Below, in pieces: positions 47,167 to 56,550 of a stretch of DNA of 64,000 bases; within the stretch, counting starts at the first letter, position 1; each line of letters begins with the position of its first letter. Below the pieces are notes generated by a model that searched no databases, was not told the origin of the DNA, and saw nothing but the letters and a program-made list of their open reading frames with translations. Position numbers and translations under genes: made by a program. Source of the stretch: Bacillus sp. BHET2 (GTDB lineage: Bacteria; Bacillota; Bacilli; Bacillales; Bacillaceae_B); contig NZ_VCQN01000002.1 of NCBI RefSeq assembly GCF_005938125.1, positions 496,001 to 560,000 of the forward strand, given 5' to 3'.

Positions 47167-47389
47167 CTTTACTCCTCCTTTGTTCATACTCTTTCATTTT
47201 ATCAGAATGTGCTGACAACTTGTAGGAGTATGCCTGTTTCGATATTTATTGATGAGTCTCCTAAAGCTTTGTCAATCAGTGTGTGCTTAATGGTGAGGGG
47301 ACCCCGCTTAGTTTTCCAGGGACAACATCCTTCCAGGAACAGAAAGCAGCTACCACTTTCTAATCAATAGTGTAGCTAAAATGTCAATC
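47167..47389. other. Intergenic stretch between ytnP and trmB
   Basis: Apart from the ytnP promoter region nothing recognisable is present. The segment ggtgaggggaccccg near 47300 slightly resembles the core of the palindromic elements but is too degraded to count as a copy. Confidence 0.35.
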
Positions 47390-47423
47390 AAAAAAACAGC
47401 CTTGCGTATTCGCAAAGCTGTTT
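47390..47423 (-). terminator. Terminator after trmB
   Basis: Stem aacagctttgcg / cgcaaggctgtt with a seven-T run on the minus strand. Confidence 0.9.
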
Positions 47424-47433
47424 AGTCGTTCAT

Positions 47434-48078
47434 TTATTGATTTTGAAACTGTGCTTCGACGCGGTATATCCTCTGCCCTTTGGCTGAGAATTTCTCTTCG
47501 TACTCTGTCATGATATTTCCTTCGAACTCACTCTTATGAAGATCGAGACTTAAGAATTGCAAGTGGAGACCGTACCACGAAAAGCTCTTTAATGAGTATT
47601 CGAATAAATGTTGATTGTCGGTCTTGAAGTGGATTTCCCCACCTTTAATCAGGATTTCTTCATACATTGTCAAAAAGTCTTTATAGGTTAGTCGTCGTTT
47701 TTCATGACGGTTCTTCGGCCAAGGATCAGAGAAGTTCAGGTATACTCTGCTTACTTCTTCTGAATCGAAGTATTCCGTCAGATTCTTGGCGTCAACATTC
47801 AACAGCTTAACGTTCGGAAGCTCAGCTTCGATCAGGCGATCAAGAGCGGTTACAATGACGCTTTCGTATAGCTCGATTCCAATATAATTAACGTCTGGAT
47901 TGGCTCTCGCCATATCCGTGACGAATTGACCTTTTCCTGTTCCTACTTCAATGTGAATAGGATTTCCATTGCCAAATTCTTTATTCCATTGACCTTTTAT
48001 CTCCTGGGGTTCTGCCACAACATACTGTGGATGATCACTAATTCTCTCAGAAGCCCATGGTTTATTACGTAAACGCAT
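47434..48078 (-). CDS. trmB: tRNA (guanine-N7-)-methyltransferase
   Basis: A 214-residue SAM-dependent enzyme that makes m7G46 in tRNA. The SAM motif [12 protein letters not shown] lies near residue 41; [17 protein letters not shown] near 117 is the TrmB signature with the catalytic Asp. The gene corresponds to B. subtilis ytmQ and has the usual length. It is divergent from ytzH over a 270-nt gap that carries a repeat remnant and a hairpin. Confidence 0.96.
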   Translation of the reverse strand: MRLRNKPWASERISDHPQYVVAEPQEIKGQWNKEFGNGNPIHIEVGTGKGQFVTDMARANPDVNYIGIELYESVIVTALDRLIEAELPNVKLLNVDAKNLTEYFDSEEVSRVYLNFSDPWPKNRHEKRRLTYKDFLTMYEEILIKGGEIHFKTDNQHLFEYSLKSFSWYGLHLQFLSLDLHKSEFEGNIMTEYEEKFSAKGQRIYRVEAQFQNQ

Positions 48079-48197
48079 GTAGACACCTCTTTTTTTATTA
48101 TCGAAAAAAACATACCATGACTATCCATCCAGTGCAAGAGCTAAAATGGACCCGGGCGTTGATATGCCTGAAATCATTTAAGCGGGTGCACAGATTG

Positions 48198-48212
48198 GAG
48201 GTCCGTCCCTCT
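48198..48212. repeat. Remnant of the ggtccgtccctc repeat
   Basis: ggtccgtccctc at 48200-48211 equals one arm of the MITE-like element at 63830. The preceding 40 nt (aaatcatttaagcg... cagattgga) resemble its interior loosely, so this may be a decayed half. Confidence 0.5.
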
Positions 48213-48230
48213 AAAAAAGGGCGCATAATT

Positions 48231-48269
48231 GAAAAAGGAATTCACACACTAGTAGTGAATTCCTTTTTC
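48231..48269. promoter_or_regulatory. Perfect 15-bp hairpin upstream of ytzH
   Basis: gaaaaaggaattcac pairs exactly with gtgaattcctttttc around a 9-nt loop. It lies 79 nt before the ytzH start, inside the trmB-ytzH gap. No gene ends here, so it may be an attenuator, the end of a short RNA, or a DNA-level palindrome. Confidence 0.55.
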
Positions 48270-48347
48270 AGGTCTGATCATTTTGATGGCCGGGAAAAGT
48301 ATATGTTTCTTTCACTCTCAATAGACGAAAATGAAAGGGTGTACCTT

Positions 48348-48626
48348 ATGCCTTTAAATTCACAGAATCAAATGCAGTTATTATCAGATATTCTAAGCAA
48401 TCACTCGACGGATTGCTGTGGTTCGGTTTCTGAATGTGAGCAGGTTGAAAGGTTAGTGAAGTCATTGATGGTAAATGCTGATATCCATGAAAACGTTAAA
48501 CCGGTTTTACAGGAAATTTATCAGTATAGTCACAGCGGGATTTCCTCGCCTGACTTAACGAACCATATTACCACGAACAAACAAAACCTGTCACAATGGG
48601 TAACGGATATGAACAGCTACTCTTAA
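48348..48626 (+). CDS. ytzH: YtzH-like protein
   Basis: A 92-residue soluble protein with the length of B. subtilis YtzH. Cysteines at residues 20, 21 and 27 (TDCCGSVSEC) stand out. The ATG at 48348 follows GAAAGGGTG; the same frame stays open upstream, but without a good start site and across the hairpin. Function unknown. Its stop lies 2 nt from the convergent ytmP stop, with no room for a terminator between them. Confidence 0.85.
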   Translation: MPLNSQNQMQLLSDILSNHSTDCCGSVSECEQVERLVKSLMVNADIHENVKPVLQEIYQYSHSGISSPDLTNHITTNKQNLSQWVTDMNSYS

Positions 48627-48628
48627 GT

Positions 48629-49411
48629 TCAGATTACCTTGTGTAAATATTGAATCCAGTGATTCATCTCGTGGAAACGGGCTTTTCCTTTATGCCACTG
48701 GATGGATAGAATCGTTTGGGCCACGACATACCATTTCATACGCAGCTTTAGGTTATCAGTCAGTTGGGCGCCATATTGAGTCAACCAGCTTTCCCACTGA
48801 TCTTCAGGGATATACCAGTATAATAACAAGCCGACATCAAAGGCAGGATCCGCGATCATCGCTCCATCCCAATCGATTAAATACAACTGGTTGTAATCAG
48901 ACAGCAGCCAGTTGTTATGATTGACATCACCGTGACAGACTACATATTCTTCCTGTTGAACTTCCAAGAGCTCTTTTTGAAGAAATGCAAGGGACTCTCT
49001 AATGACCGGTAATGAAAGAAGATCGAATTCCAAGCCTGTTTCCACTTCCGTAAGCATATGCTCCGGTTGAAACGGCTCCTTCCCCAAGCGCTCAAGCATC
49101 GTTGAAAGCGGCTTTGAGGAATGAATTTTATTCAGGAGTCTTGCCACCTGCTCGTCTTTCATTTCTTCCGGCTTTAATTCTCTCCCATTTAACCAGTGCT
49201 GTGCCGTTATGACATCCCCGTTTTCCATTCGTTTTGTCCAAACTAGCTTTGGTACAATTCCTTCTGCTGATAATACAGCTACAAAAGGGGAGGAATTACG
49301 CTTCAGAAATAACCTTTGCTCCTGATACTGAGCAAAGAACGCTTCTCCAGTAGCACCGCCTGCGGGGACTATTTCCCAATCTTGGTCAAATAAGTGTTCC
49401 AATATATTCAC
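48629..49411 (-). CDS. ytmP: Aminoglycoside-phosphotransferase-fold kinase YtmP
   Basis: A 260-residue small-molecule kinase of the APH/choline kinase family. The catalytic loop is VCHGDVNHNNWLL (near residue 158) and the metal Asp is in LYLIDWDGAMIADPAFDVG (near 176). The substrate is unknown; thiamine and choline kinases belong to the same family. A weaker glycine-loop region lies at residues 15-35. It is convergent with ytzH, end to end. Confidence 0.9.
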   Translation of the reverse strand: MNILEHLFDQDWEIVPAGGATGEAFFAQYQEQRLFLKRNSSPFVAVLSAEGIVPKLVWTKRMENGDVITAQHWLNGRELKPEEMKDEQVARLLNKIHSSKPLSTMLERLGKEPFQPEHMLTEVETGLEFDLLSLPVIRESLAFLQKELLEVQQEEYVVCHGDVNHNNWLLSDYNQLYLIDWDGAMIADPAFDVGLLLYWYIPEDQWESWLTQYGAQLTDNLKLRMKWYVVAQTILSIQWHKGKARFHEMNHWIQYLHKVI

Positions 49412-49504
49412 CTTCTATTGGTCCTTTGTCATGTTTATATCTTCATTTAAATTATTTTTAGGTTTATGAAAATTACAGTAAATGCTCAAAAAAGTCTTGT
49501 AAAA

Positions 49505-49547
49505 TAAAAAAGACAGCTATTGGGCAATACAATCAATAGCCATCTCT
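49505..49547 (-). terminator. Terminator after amyX
   Basis: Stem gatggctattg / caatagctgtc with a T-run on the minus strand. Confidence 0.85.
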
Positions 49548-49596
49548 TTAGATTTTATCGTCATCTTGCATTTTCGTCAAGCACTGGAATGATCTG

Positions 49597-51732
49597 TTAC
49601 CTTACAAACACATACGAAGAGACGGGTTCAAGGGTGACGATTTGGGTCTTTACAACGTAAAGTCCGCTTACATCGGCCCGATTTCCATCTGATAAACAAT
49701 TCCACTCTTTTCCTTCAGGAAGGGTATACTCACACGACTTCATATCCGAATGAAACACCATGATGATTTCATTCCAAGGCCCGTATGGGTGGACGTTTTG
49801 ATACGAAACGACTACCAGATTTTCAATACTGTGAGACACGTTGACGTGCTCCTTGATCAGTTCACTCTTATGAAAACGGAAGGCTCCGTGACTTTTACGG
49901 ATTTGGATCAAGGCTTTCACATACTGAACGACCTCATCATATTTTTCCCTTCTGGTCCAATCCAACTGATTGATCTCAATCGGGGAATCATAGCTATTCT
50001 CTATTCCATTTTTTGTTCTGTAAAATTCCTGTCCTGCATGCAGAAATGGAATTCCTTGAGATAACAGGACCATCGTAGTTGCCAATTTATGACGGTTCTT
50101 TAGAGTCTCTTCATCTTCGGTCATACACGCCTTCATCTTATCCCACAACGTATGATTATCATGAGACTCCACATAATTGACGGATTGGGTCGGCTCCTTG
50201 AATAACCCGCGTTCCCCATCCTGCGTCCCGATGCTTCCGGTCAGGACGAGTTCAACTTTCTGTTCCAACTGCCCGTGCCCGAGAGCGAATCCTTTATCAT
50301 ATAAGTTAAACGTACTTCCCTTAATGGTGTCCCTGAACCAATCATTAAATTGACCGATTCCATGAAGTTGATGTGCATTTCTCAGGTTGGCTTTTTGATG
50401 AGGGGGCAGTGGTGTATTCAAGTCCCATCCTTCCCCTATTAAAATGGCTCCTGGCAAGACCTTATCCACCTCTTCGCGGATAAGGGTCATCGTCTCGATA
50501 TCCAGAATACCCATTAAATCGAAACGGAAGCCGTCCACCCCATATTCTTTCATCCAATAAAGAATTGAATCCACGATGAATTTTCTGGCCATCAAACGTT
50601 CTGACGCAAAATCATTTCCAACCCCCGTCCCGTTAGATGGTAAGCCATTTTCATCGTGACGGAAGAAATATCCCGGTACAAGCTTTTCAAAAGAAGAATC
50701 CTCCCGTATGAACACGTGGTTATACACCACGTCCTGTATGACGCGAATATTCTCTTCGTGAAGACTTTCGATCACGGCTTTTAATTCCTTGATCCGTTCA
50801 GAAGGATCTTCAGGCTTTAAACTGTAACTGCCTTCAGGCGCATTGAAGAATAATGGGTTGTATCCCCAATTATAGCTTGTATCTGAAGGCGTATCGGTCA
50901 CCCCATCGAAATCATTCACGGGCAATAGTTCAACATGGGTTACCCCGAGTTCCTTTAAATAGTCAATTCCACTACTAAATCCATTAGGTGTAGAAGACTC
51001 ACGCTCGGTAAAAGCGAGGTATTTACCTCTGAATTTCATTCCGCCCTCTTTCTGAGCAGAGAAGTCACGGATATTCAGTTCGTATATCACAGCGTCTGTA
51101 GGAGAAATTAAAGGGGCTAGGGGAGTAATTCGATCACCGGGGTTCACGATACATCCCCATTCACTATTAAGGGATACGGCCTTCGCGTAGGGATCGACTA
51201 GTTCATCCCAAATCAAATTAATACAAGGAAGAATCGTATAATAATATCCCTCCAAGTCTGTGTTTACTCTGCATTCCCAAACGCCGTTTTCGATTCTTGT
51301 TAAAGGATATTGGATTTCTTCATCCGGTGATTTGAGCTTTAAGCGGACCTCTGTCGCCGTCGGTGCCCACACTTTGAATACCGTACATCCCTCCTGGTAT
51401 GTAACACCAAGATCATCTCCATCATAATAATAGCGTTGATCGAACTCCTCGGTTCTGATAACCGCCCCAATCTGAAGGTCTGTTTTTGTATTATGTTCAT
51501 CTACAATTTCATATTTCTCCCCTAGTATAATCTTCTCACTCTGTATGGTCGTGACATATTTCATTGCATCATTCAGAGGAATCCTCTCTTCAATATGAAG
51601 AGCGATCGTTTCATTTCCCTTAATAAGAGAGAAGTGACTGGAATTCCCCTCATGATATTCGTATGGAAGAATCATTGTAATCGAATTAAACGTATCCAAG
51701 AATGCATCGTAATGTCTGCTAATGACTAACAC
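49597..51732 (-). CDS. amyX: Type I pullulanase
   Basis: A GH13 debranching enzyme of about 711 residues that cleaves alpha-1,6 links in pullulan and branched dextrins. After an N-terminal domain comes a CBM48 module (about residues 90-190), then the (beta/alpha)8 barrel with YNWGYNP (near 285, pullulanase signature), GFRFDLMG (catalytic Asp), ILIGEGWD (catalytic Glu) and NYVESHDNHTL (Asp). There is no signal peptide, so it acts in the cytosol. The GTG at 51732 follows GGGTGG and overlaps the ytlR stop by 7 nt; a longer ATG form from 51765 is also open. Confidence 0.92.
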   Translation of the reverse strand: MLVISRHYDAFLDTFNSITMILPYEYHEGNSSHFSLIKGNETIALHIEERIPLNDAMKYVTTIQSEKIILGEKYEIVDEHNTKTDLQIGAVIRTEEFDQRYYYDGDDLGVTYQEGCTVFKVWAPTATEVRLKLKSPDEEIQYPLTRIENGVWECRVNTDLEGYYYTILPCINLIWDELVDPYAKAVSLNSEWGCIVNPGDRITPLAPLISPTDAVIYELNIRDFSAQKEGGMKFRGKYLAFTERESSTPNGFSSGIDYLKELGVTHVELLPVNDFDGVTDTPSDTSYNWGYNPLFFNAPEGSYSLKPEDPSERIKELKAVIESLHEENIRVIQDVVYNHVFIREDSSFEKLVPGYFFRHDENGLPSNGTGVGNDFASERLMARKFIVDSILYWMKEYGVDGFRFDLMGILDIETMTLIREEVDKVLPGAILIGEGWDLNTPLPPHQKANLRNAHQLHGIGQFNDWFRDTIKGSTFNLYDKGFALGHGQLEQKVELVLTGSIGTQDGERGLFKEPTQSVNYVESHDNHTLWDKMKACMTEDEETLKNRHKLATTMVLLSQGIPFLHAGQEFYRTKNGIENSYDSPIEINQLDWTRREKYDEVVQYVKALIQIRKSHGAFRFHKSELIKEHVNVSHSIENLVVVSYQNVHPYGPWNEIIMVFHSDMKSCEYTLPEGKEWNCLSDGNRADVSGLYVVKTQIVTLEPVSSYVFVR

Positions 51733-52679
51733 TTCTGCCACCCACTTCTGTTTAACATTTTCCAACTTAATGGAAGAACACGAACCTTCAGTTCCTGGTC
51801 TTTTTCGAGTGCATCAACTGTGTCTCCATCCACATGAACAGGTACTGACTGATTTGGATGAAGGGAAATCATTCTCCCTCTGACCGTATGGACTTCTTTG
51901 AGTGCCGTATGTTTCCCAATGAATACAGAGAGAAAGACGAAGAGTAATTTCCAGCGGGATAACCCATGGACGACGGTCATATCCAGCTGACCATCCATGG
52001 GGCAAGCGCTGGGGGCAATTTTCATCCCTCCACCGAAGAATGGCTGATTCGAAATCGTCACAAACCATACTTTGGAAAACACTTGCTCTTCCTCGTCCAC
52101 ATTGACCGAAAGAGAAAAGGGTTTAAACGTAAACGCTTCCTTACAAAGGAGAATCGGGTAGATCAGCTGCCCGAGCGACCATTTATTCAAACATTTTTTA
52201 AAAGTAGAAAGGTTGGCTTTGTGGGCAATTTCCGCATCAAATCCTATTCCTATATTATTCACAAAATGCCCGTTTGCTCCGTTTTTCACACTAAAGGCAC
52301 CTGAATCCAGAACGTCCATTTCTTCTTTTATTAATTGTTGTTTTAATAAGGTATATGCTCTTTTCTTGTTGTTAGGCCAATTATATCCCCTTGCAAAATC
52401 ATTACCGCTTCCTGATGGGATATACCCTATAACCACCTTATCAAAACCGATCACACCACTGATTACAGAGTTCATCGTACCGTCTCCACCGACACCGATC
52501 ACGAGGATCCAGTCATCAGGTGATTGATCTACGAGACGTGTAAGAATGGTTTTCACATCTCTTGGATGCTCTGTGACAAATACTTCATGAGGAATATCAA
52601 TGCCACGGCGAAAGTGTTCCCAAGAAGAAAATGAATGGTGGTTCTTTGCTTTTGGGTTCACGATAAAGATTGTCTTCAT
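51726..52679 (-). CDS. ytlR: Diacylglycerol/lipid kinase family protein YtlR
   Basis: A 317-residue protein with the DAGK catalytic domain: IFVNPKAKNH at the N-terminus, VIGVGGDGTMNSVISGV near residue 60 (nucleotide loop), and YIPSGSGNDFARG near 87. It probably phosphorylates a lipid; the substrate is unknown. It overlaps ytlQ by 4 nt (ATGA) and amyX by 7 nt, so ytlP-ytlQ-ytlR-amyX form one operon. Confidence 0.9.
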   Translation of the reverse strand: MKTIFIVNPKAKNHHSFSSWEHFRRGIDIPHEVFVTEHPRDVKTILTRLVDQSPDDWILVIGVGGDGTMNSVISGVIGFDKVVIGYIPSGSGNDFARGYNWPNNKKRAYTLLKQQLIKEEMDVLDSGAFSVKNGANGHFVNNIGIGFDAEIAHKANLSTFKKCLNKWSLGQLIYPILLCKEAFTFKPFSLSVNVDEEEQVFSKVWFVTISNQPFFGGGMKIAPSACPMDGQLDMTVVHGLSRWKLLFVFLSVFIGKHTALKEVHTVRGRMISLHPNQSVPVHVDGDTVDALEKDQELKVRVLPLSWKMLNRSGWQKC

Positions 52680-53647
52680 GTAAGGTTCTCATCTGATACA
52701 GGGGAAGATTCATCCCACTGCAGCCTTTTGAATGAGGTGGTCTGACAATACTCCAAGACAGCTTGAGCTGCTTTCAGTTGCACACTTTTGATTGGAGACG
52801 TGCCTGAACGCTGCTTCTGGAACCAGTCCTTATGAAGGCGCTTGTCAAGAAACTGTACCCCAACAGGGGCTTGTGGATAATCTATGTAACCGTTTCTGCA
52901 TATGACCCCCTGATGAATGGGAAGCTCCACTCCGGCATATTGCATAATCTGCTGGATGATGCGCTCCATTCTCTTCAATCCAATCAAAGGATTTAATACT
53001 TTCTTCTCCATATCCCCCCATTTTTTCAACCAGAACCGCTCTCCTGAACCAAGATAAGCCGTTCCATCTTCAAATTCCAGAAACGTCAAACACCATATTC
53101 CCGTCGGAGTGATCAGGATGGTTTCAAGTTCAACTGGTGCGTTTTTAATTTTTAGAATCGGGTTGTACATGACGAATATATTATCGGGAAACCGTTGAAG
53201 TAAATAGCGTAATCTTTCATCATAATGATAGCTGTTATCCACGTAGGATTTCTCTGAAATCGTCGAACTTGCCCATCTCAACTGAAACTCGAATACAAGA
53301 TTCAAGAAGGAAACCTTTAATTCCTCCTCTGAGTGAATCTCTTGATTTGAATCAATTTCAAACTCGATATCTTCATCGCTTTGTTGGAGGGAGCGTTCCA
53401 CTTCTCCCTCTTCCTCTGATTCTTTCTTTTTAAATAAAGAAAAAATCTTCTCTTTCATCGTGTTTTTCTCGTCCTGAAGAGCTTCTTGCTCTTCAACAGA
53501 TATGGAGGAAGGGAGCTCTCCGTTTTCCCAATGCTGTTTCATTTTTTCCCATTGTTGCTTTTTTAATCGAACAAACTGGGAAGGATATCTATATAAATCC
53601 GTTTCATATCTAGAAACGTAATCTTGAAGTTTAATCAGCTGTGCCAT
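52676..53647 (-). CDS. ytlQ: NERD-domain protein YtlQ
   Basis: A 323-residue protein. The N-terminal part has a helical region and an acidic Glu-rich linker (residues 65-115); residues 150-260 form a NERD (nuclease-related) domain with ILKIKNAPVELETILITPTGIWCLTFLEFEDGTA. A nuclease role is inferred from the domain only. The start at 53647 follows AAAGGA; an in-frame ATG 27 nt upstream would overlap the ytlP end. It overlaps ytlR by ATGA. Confidence 0.87.
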   Translation of the reverse strand: MAQLIKLQDYVSRYETDLYRYPSQFVRLKKQQWEKMKQHWENGELPSSISVEEQEALQDEKNTMKEKIFSLFKKKESEEEGEVERSLQQSDEDIEFEIDSNQEIHSEEELKVSFLNLVFEFQLRWASSTISEKSYVDNSYHYDERLRYLLQRFPDNIFVMYNPILKIKNAPVELETILITPTGIWCLTFLEFEDGTAYLGSGERFWLKKWGDMEKKVLNPLIGLKRMERIIQQIMQYAGVELPIHQGVICRNGYIDYPQAPVGVQFLDKRLHKDWFQKQRSGTSPIKSVQLKAAQAVLEYCQTTSFKRLQWDESSPVSDENLT

Positions 53648-53670
53648 ATGAATCGATCCTTTCATGACGG

Positions 53671-54222
53671 TCAATTTGCTTGTAATTGTATAGTGTGAAT
53701 GGCTTCGTACTTAGGAATCCGGTCTACATGTGTTTGATATAGTACAATTTCATTTGCCTTAAACGTATAGGTTTCAGTTGGCTGAAATCGTTTCATCCAT
53801 TCCGAAGTAAAGGGTGATGGTTCGTTCCATTTCCTCCCCACCGTAATATGAGGGGAAAAAGGTCTTGTATCTAATGAATATCCTGCATCTTCACACGCAC
53901 CATAGACTAAGTCCCGGACCCGAAGTAACGAATGAGAAGGCTCTACTCCTAACCAGAAGATTCGCGGAGAATCAGGATTTCCAAATGTCCCGAAATCACC
54001 CAGAGTCAAGGAAAAAGAAGAACACGTCAATTTCTCCACTTTATCGATTACTGGGTTAAGATCATCGGCACTTCCTAAAAAGGCCAAAGTAAGGTGATAA
54101 TCATGGGTGTGCACCCATCTCTTGAATGATGCTTCTTCTTGTAATGGCTGCACCCATTCTTTTATCATCCGTTTTGTATCCTGAGGCAGTGAGAGAGCAA
54201 AGAAATAGTGTGATTTCAACAT
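53671..54222 (-). CDS. ytlP: RNA 2',3'-cyclic phosphodiesterase (2H family)
   Basis: A 183-residue 2H phosphoesterase of the ThpR/LigT group. Both H-x-T-x motifs are present: HLTLAFLGS (near residue 43) and HITVGRKW (near residue 126). It opens 2',3'-cyclic phosphates on RNA ends. It is the first gene of ytlP-ytlQ-ytlR-amyX. The ATG is preceded by AAAGGACGAG. Confidence 0.9.
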   Translation of the reverse strand: MLKSHYFFALSLPQDTKRMIKEWVQPLQEEASFKRWVHTHDYHLTLAFLGSADDLNPVIDKVEKLTCSSFSLTLGDFGTFGNPDSPRIFWLGVEPSHSLLRVRDLVYGACEDAGYSLDTRPFSPHITVGRKWNEPSPFTSEWMKRFQPTETYTFKANEIVLYQTHVDRIPKYEAIHTIQLQAN

Positions 54223-54387
54223 ATCACTCGTCCTTTCAATTGTACTACCATTTTAGCAAAATGTGTCATAAGAGAGAATGTCTACAAAGAAATGCAATAA
54301 AAATGAAATACAAAGCTAATTTATTTGATATGATTTGTCTGAATTAGTACGATAGAAGAAGAAACTTTTTCTGAAGGGAAGTTGACT

Positions 54388-55317
54388 ATGAAAGTAGTAC
54401 AAAATATTGCTGAACTGATTGGGGACACTCCCCTTGTAAAATTGAATCGATTAAATCCTTCTAATGGAGCAGATGTGTATGTGAAATTAGAATTCTACAA
54501 CCCAAGTAAGAGTGTAAAGGACCGTGCAGCCTATCAAATGATTGTGGAAGCGGAAAAAGAAGGCTACTTAAAGGAAGGCTCTACCATCATCGAACCGACA
54601 AGCGGGAACACCGGGATCGGACTTGCCATGAATGCAGCAGCCAGAGGCTATCGTTCCATTCTCGTCATGCCTGATACGATGACCCAAGAGCGCATTAATC
54701 TCCTGAAAGCGTATGGAGCAGAAGTTGTGTTAACGCCTGGAGATGAAAAAATGCCGGGTGCCATTGAAAAAGCAAAAGTATTGACACAAGAAATTCCAAA
54801 CAGCTTTATGCCGATGCAATTCGAAAATGATGCGAATCCGGATGCACATCGAAAAACAACGGCATTAGAGATTGTGGAAGCCATGAAAGAAATCGGGAAA
54901 CCACTGTCTGCCTTCGTCGCAACAGCTGGAACGGGCGGAACGATCACAGGGACAGGTGAAGTATTAAGAGAGCACTACCCTGACTTGTCCGTTCATGTTG
55001 TAGAACCAGCAGGATCTCCCGTCCTTTCTGGTGGAAAACCGGGAAAACATAAATTGGTCGGTACGAGTCCCGGATTTGTTCCCGACATCCTAAACACGGA
55101 TGTCTACGATGAAATCCATAAAATCGAAGACGAACAAGCCTACGATATTGCCCGGAGAATGGCACGTGAAGAAGGTATATTGGTCGGTCCTTCATCTGGA
55201 GCTGCTTGCTATGCCGCCATTGAAGTCGCGAAAACATTATCACCTGATGATGTGGTCGTTTGCATCGCCTGCGATACAGGAGAAAGATACCTGTCTAGTG
55301 ATTTGTTCCGGTTCTAA
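54388..55317 (+). CDS. ytkP: Cysteine synthase-like PLP enzyme YtkP
   Basis: A 309-residue fold-type II PLP enzyme of the O-acetylserine sulfhydrylase family. The PLP lysine is in NPSKSVKDRAA near residue 42; TSGNTGIGLA near 69 and the phosphate loop GTGGTITGTG near 178 are intact. It makes cysteine from O-acetylserine and sulfide, possibly as a paralogue of the main CysK, as YtkP is thought to be. ATG 54388 follows GAAGGGAAG; the ORF extends 6 nt upstream by a TTG. It is divergent from ytlP. Confidence 0.93.
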   Translation: MKVVQNIAELIGDTPLVKLNRLNPSNGADVYVKLEFYNPSKSVKDRAAYQMIVEAEKEGYLKEGSTIIEPTSGNTGIGLAMNAAARGYRSILVMPDTMTQERINLLKAYGAEVVLTPGDEKMPGAIEKAKVLTQEIPNSFMPMQFENDANPDAHRKTTALEIVEAMKEIGKPLSAFVATAGTGGTITGTGEVLREHYPDLSVHVVEPAGSPVLSGGKPGKHKLVGTSPGFVPDILNTDVYDEIHKIEDEQAYDIARRMAREEGILVGPSSGAACYAAIEVAKTLSPDDVVVCIACDTGERYLSSDLFRF

Positions 55318-55340
55318 CCGGTTGAATAGAATCGATCCAT

Positions 55341-55380
55341 GAAAAGAGGCTGTGTCCATTGTCGGCACAGCCTCTTTCTA
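55341..55380. terminator. Bidirectional terminator after ytkP
   Basis: Stem aaagaggctgtg / cacagcctcttt between ytkP and the convergent small gene. Confidence 0.9.
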
Positions 55381-55385
55381 TTCTT

Positions 55386-55661
55386 TCATTTAACATTATG
55401 ATAGTGGGAGATGAATTGTTCAGGAGAGGACTTAACAACAAATGTCCAAACTCCTTCAATTGTGTGAAGATACAAAAATGTATAGTAAGCTGACAATGGC
55501 TTGCTCGTCACGTCCATCACATCTTTAATGATGAAGCTTTTCGTGGGAGTTACGATTCGGTCCTTGTATAAATAAAGGTACTCCTCTGTCTCCACCGTGA
55601 ACTGCTGGTTGTCTTCTATTCTTCGTTCTGTCTTCATAAATGGTTGTGAACAAATCAACAT
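55386..55661 (-). CDS. Small protein of unknown function
   Basis: A 91-residue soluble protein, not recognised. The alternation of aromatic and polar residues (EYLYLYKDRIVTPTKSFIIKDVMDVTS, TFLYLHTIEGVWTFVV) suggests a small beta-rich domain such as a PH-like fold. GGAGG lies 8 nt before the ATG. It starts 18 nt past the dat stop and is probably the last gene of a pepV-dat operon. Confidence 0.78.
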   Translation of the reverse strand: MLICSQPFMKTERRIEDNQQFTVETEEYLYLYKDRIVTPTKSFIIKDVMDVTSKPLSAYYTFLYLHTIEGVWTFVVKSSPEQFISHYHNVK

Positions 55662-55679
55662 GTATTGCCTCCAACTAAT

Positions 55680-56528
55680 TTAACGATCTGCCATCCTTTT
55701 TCTTTCACTGAATAACGCCTGCAGCCTTTTCGTGACAGCGCCGGGTTTCCCGTCACCAATCACCTGTTGATCGATTTTAATGACCGGCATCACTTCCGAC
55801 GTAGTGCTTGCAATGAAGACCTCATCGGCTTCTAGAAGCTCAGAAACGACAAACGCCTCTTCCTGAAAAGGGAGATCGTTTTCCCTGCATAAATCATCAA
55901 TGACTCTTCTCGTAATTCCATTGAGTATAAGGTTGGTGACAGGGTGCGTATAAATAATCCCATCTTTTACAATAAAGGCATTAGAAGAAGATCCCTCCGT
56001 CACCGTATCACCACGGTGTAAAACGGCTTCGAAGTGCCCGTCTGAAGCCGCCTCCTCTTTGGCAAGAAGGTTTCCAAGCAGGTTCAGGCTCTTAATATCA
56101 CAACGGAGCCATCTGATATCCTCTACTAGCTTCGCTGTGACCCCTTGTTCCATTTGCTTGAGGGGAACCGGGTAGTCTTTCGTATACGCAACGACACTTC
56201 CTTTCACATCACGTGCAGGGAAGTGATGTTGACGTGGAGCCACGCCACGGGTCACTTGTAAATAAACGATTCCGTCTTTCACCCCATTGGTTTCGATCAG
56301 CTGAAGTAGGATGGATGTGAATTCTCCTATCGGATAGGGAATGGAAAGCTTCATCTTATCCGCACTTTGATAAAGCCTTTCCATATGCTCCTTCATCGTA
56401 AACGTGTTTCCGTTGTACACTCTGATCACTTCATAGATGCCATCCCCGAATTGATAGCCCCGATCCTCGATATCGATCTTTGCTTTATCGCGATGAATCA
56501 GTTCGCCATTGACAAATAGTGTGTTCAT
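55680..56528 (-). CDS. dat: D-alanine aminotransferase
   Basis: A 282-residue fold-type IV PLP enzyme that interconverts D-alanine and D-glutamate with their keto acids, feeding peptidoglycan precursors. RGYQFGDGIYEVIRVYNG near the N-terminus, the PLP lysine in CDIKSLNLLGNLLAK near residue 146 and EGSSSNAFIVKDG are typical. The ATG at 56528 follows GGGGGAG. It lies 22 nt after pepV. Confidence 0.95.
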   Translation of the reverse strand: MNTLFVNGELIHRDKAKIDIEDRGYQFGDGIYEVIRVYNGNTFTMKEHMERLYQSADKMKLSIPYPIGEFTSILLQLIETNGVKDGIVYLQVTRGVAPRQHHFPARDVKGSVVAYTKDYPVPLKQMEQGVTAKLVEDIRWLRCDIKSLNLLGNLLAKEEAASDGHFEAVLHRGDTVTEGSSSNAFIVKDGIIYTHPVTNLILNGITRRVIDDLCRENDLPFQEEAFVVSELLEADEVFIASTTSEVMPVIKIDQQVIGDGKPGAVTKRLQALFSERKRMADR

Positions 56529-56550
56529 CCTGTTCTCCCCCTTGTATCTC

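Noticed and set aside
48057-48347. N-terminal extension of YtzH
   Set aside because: The frame is open by chance across a repeat remnant and a hairpin; the start at 48348 has an RBS and gives the expected 92 residues.
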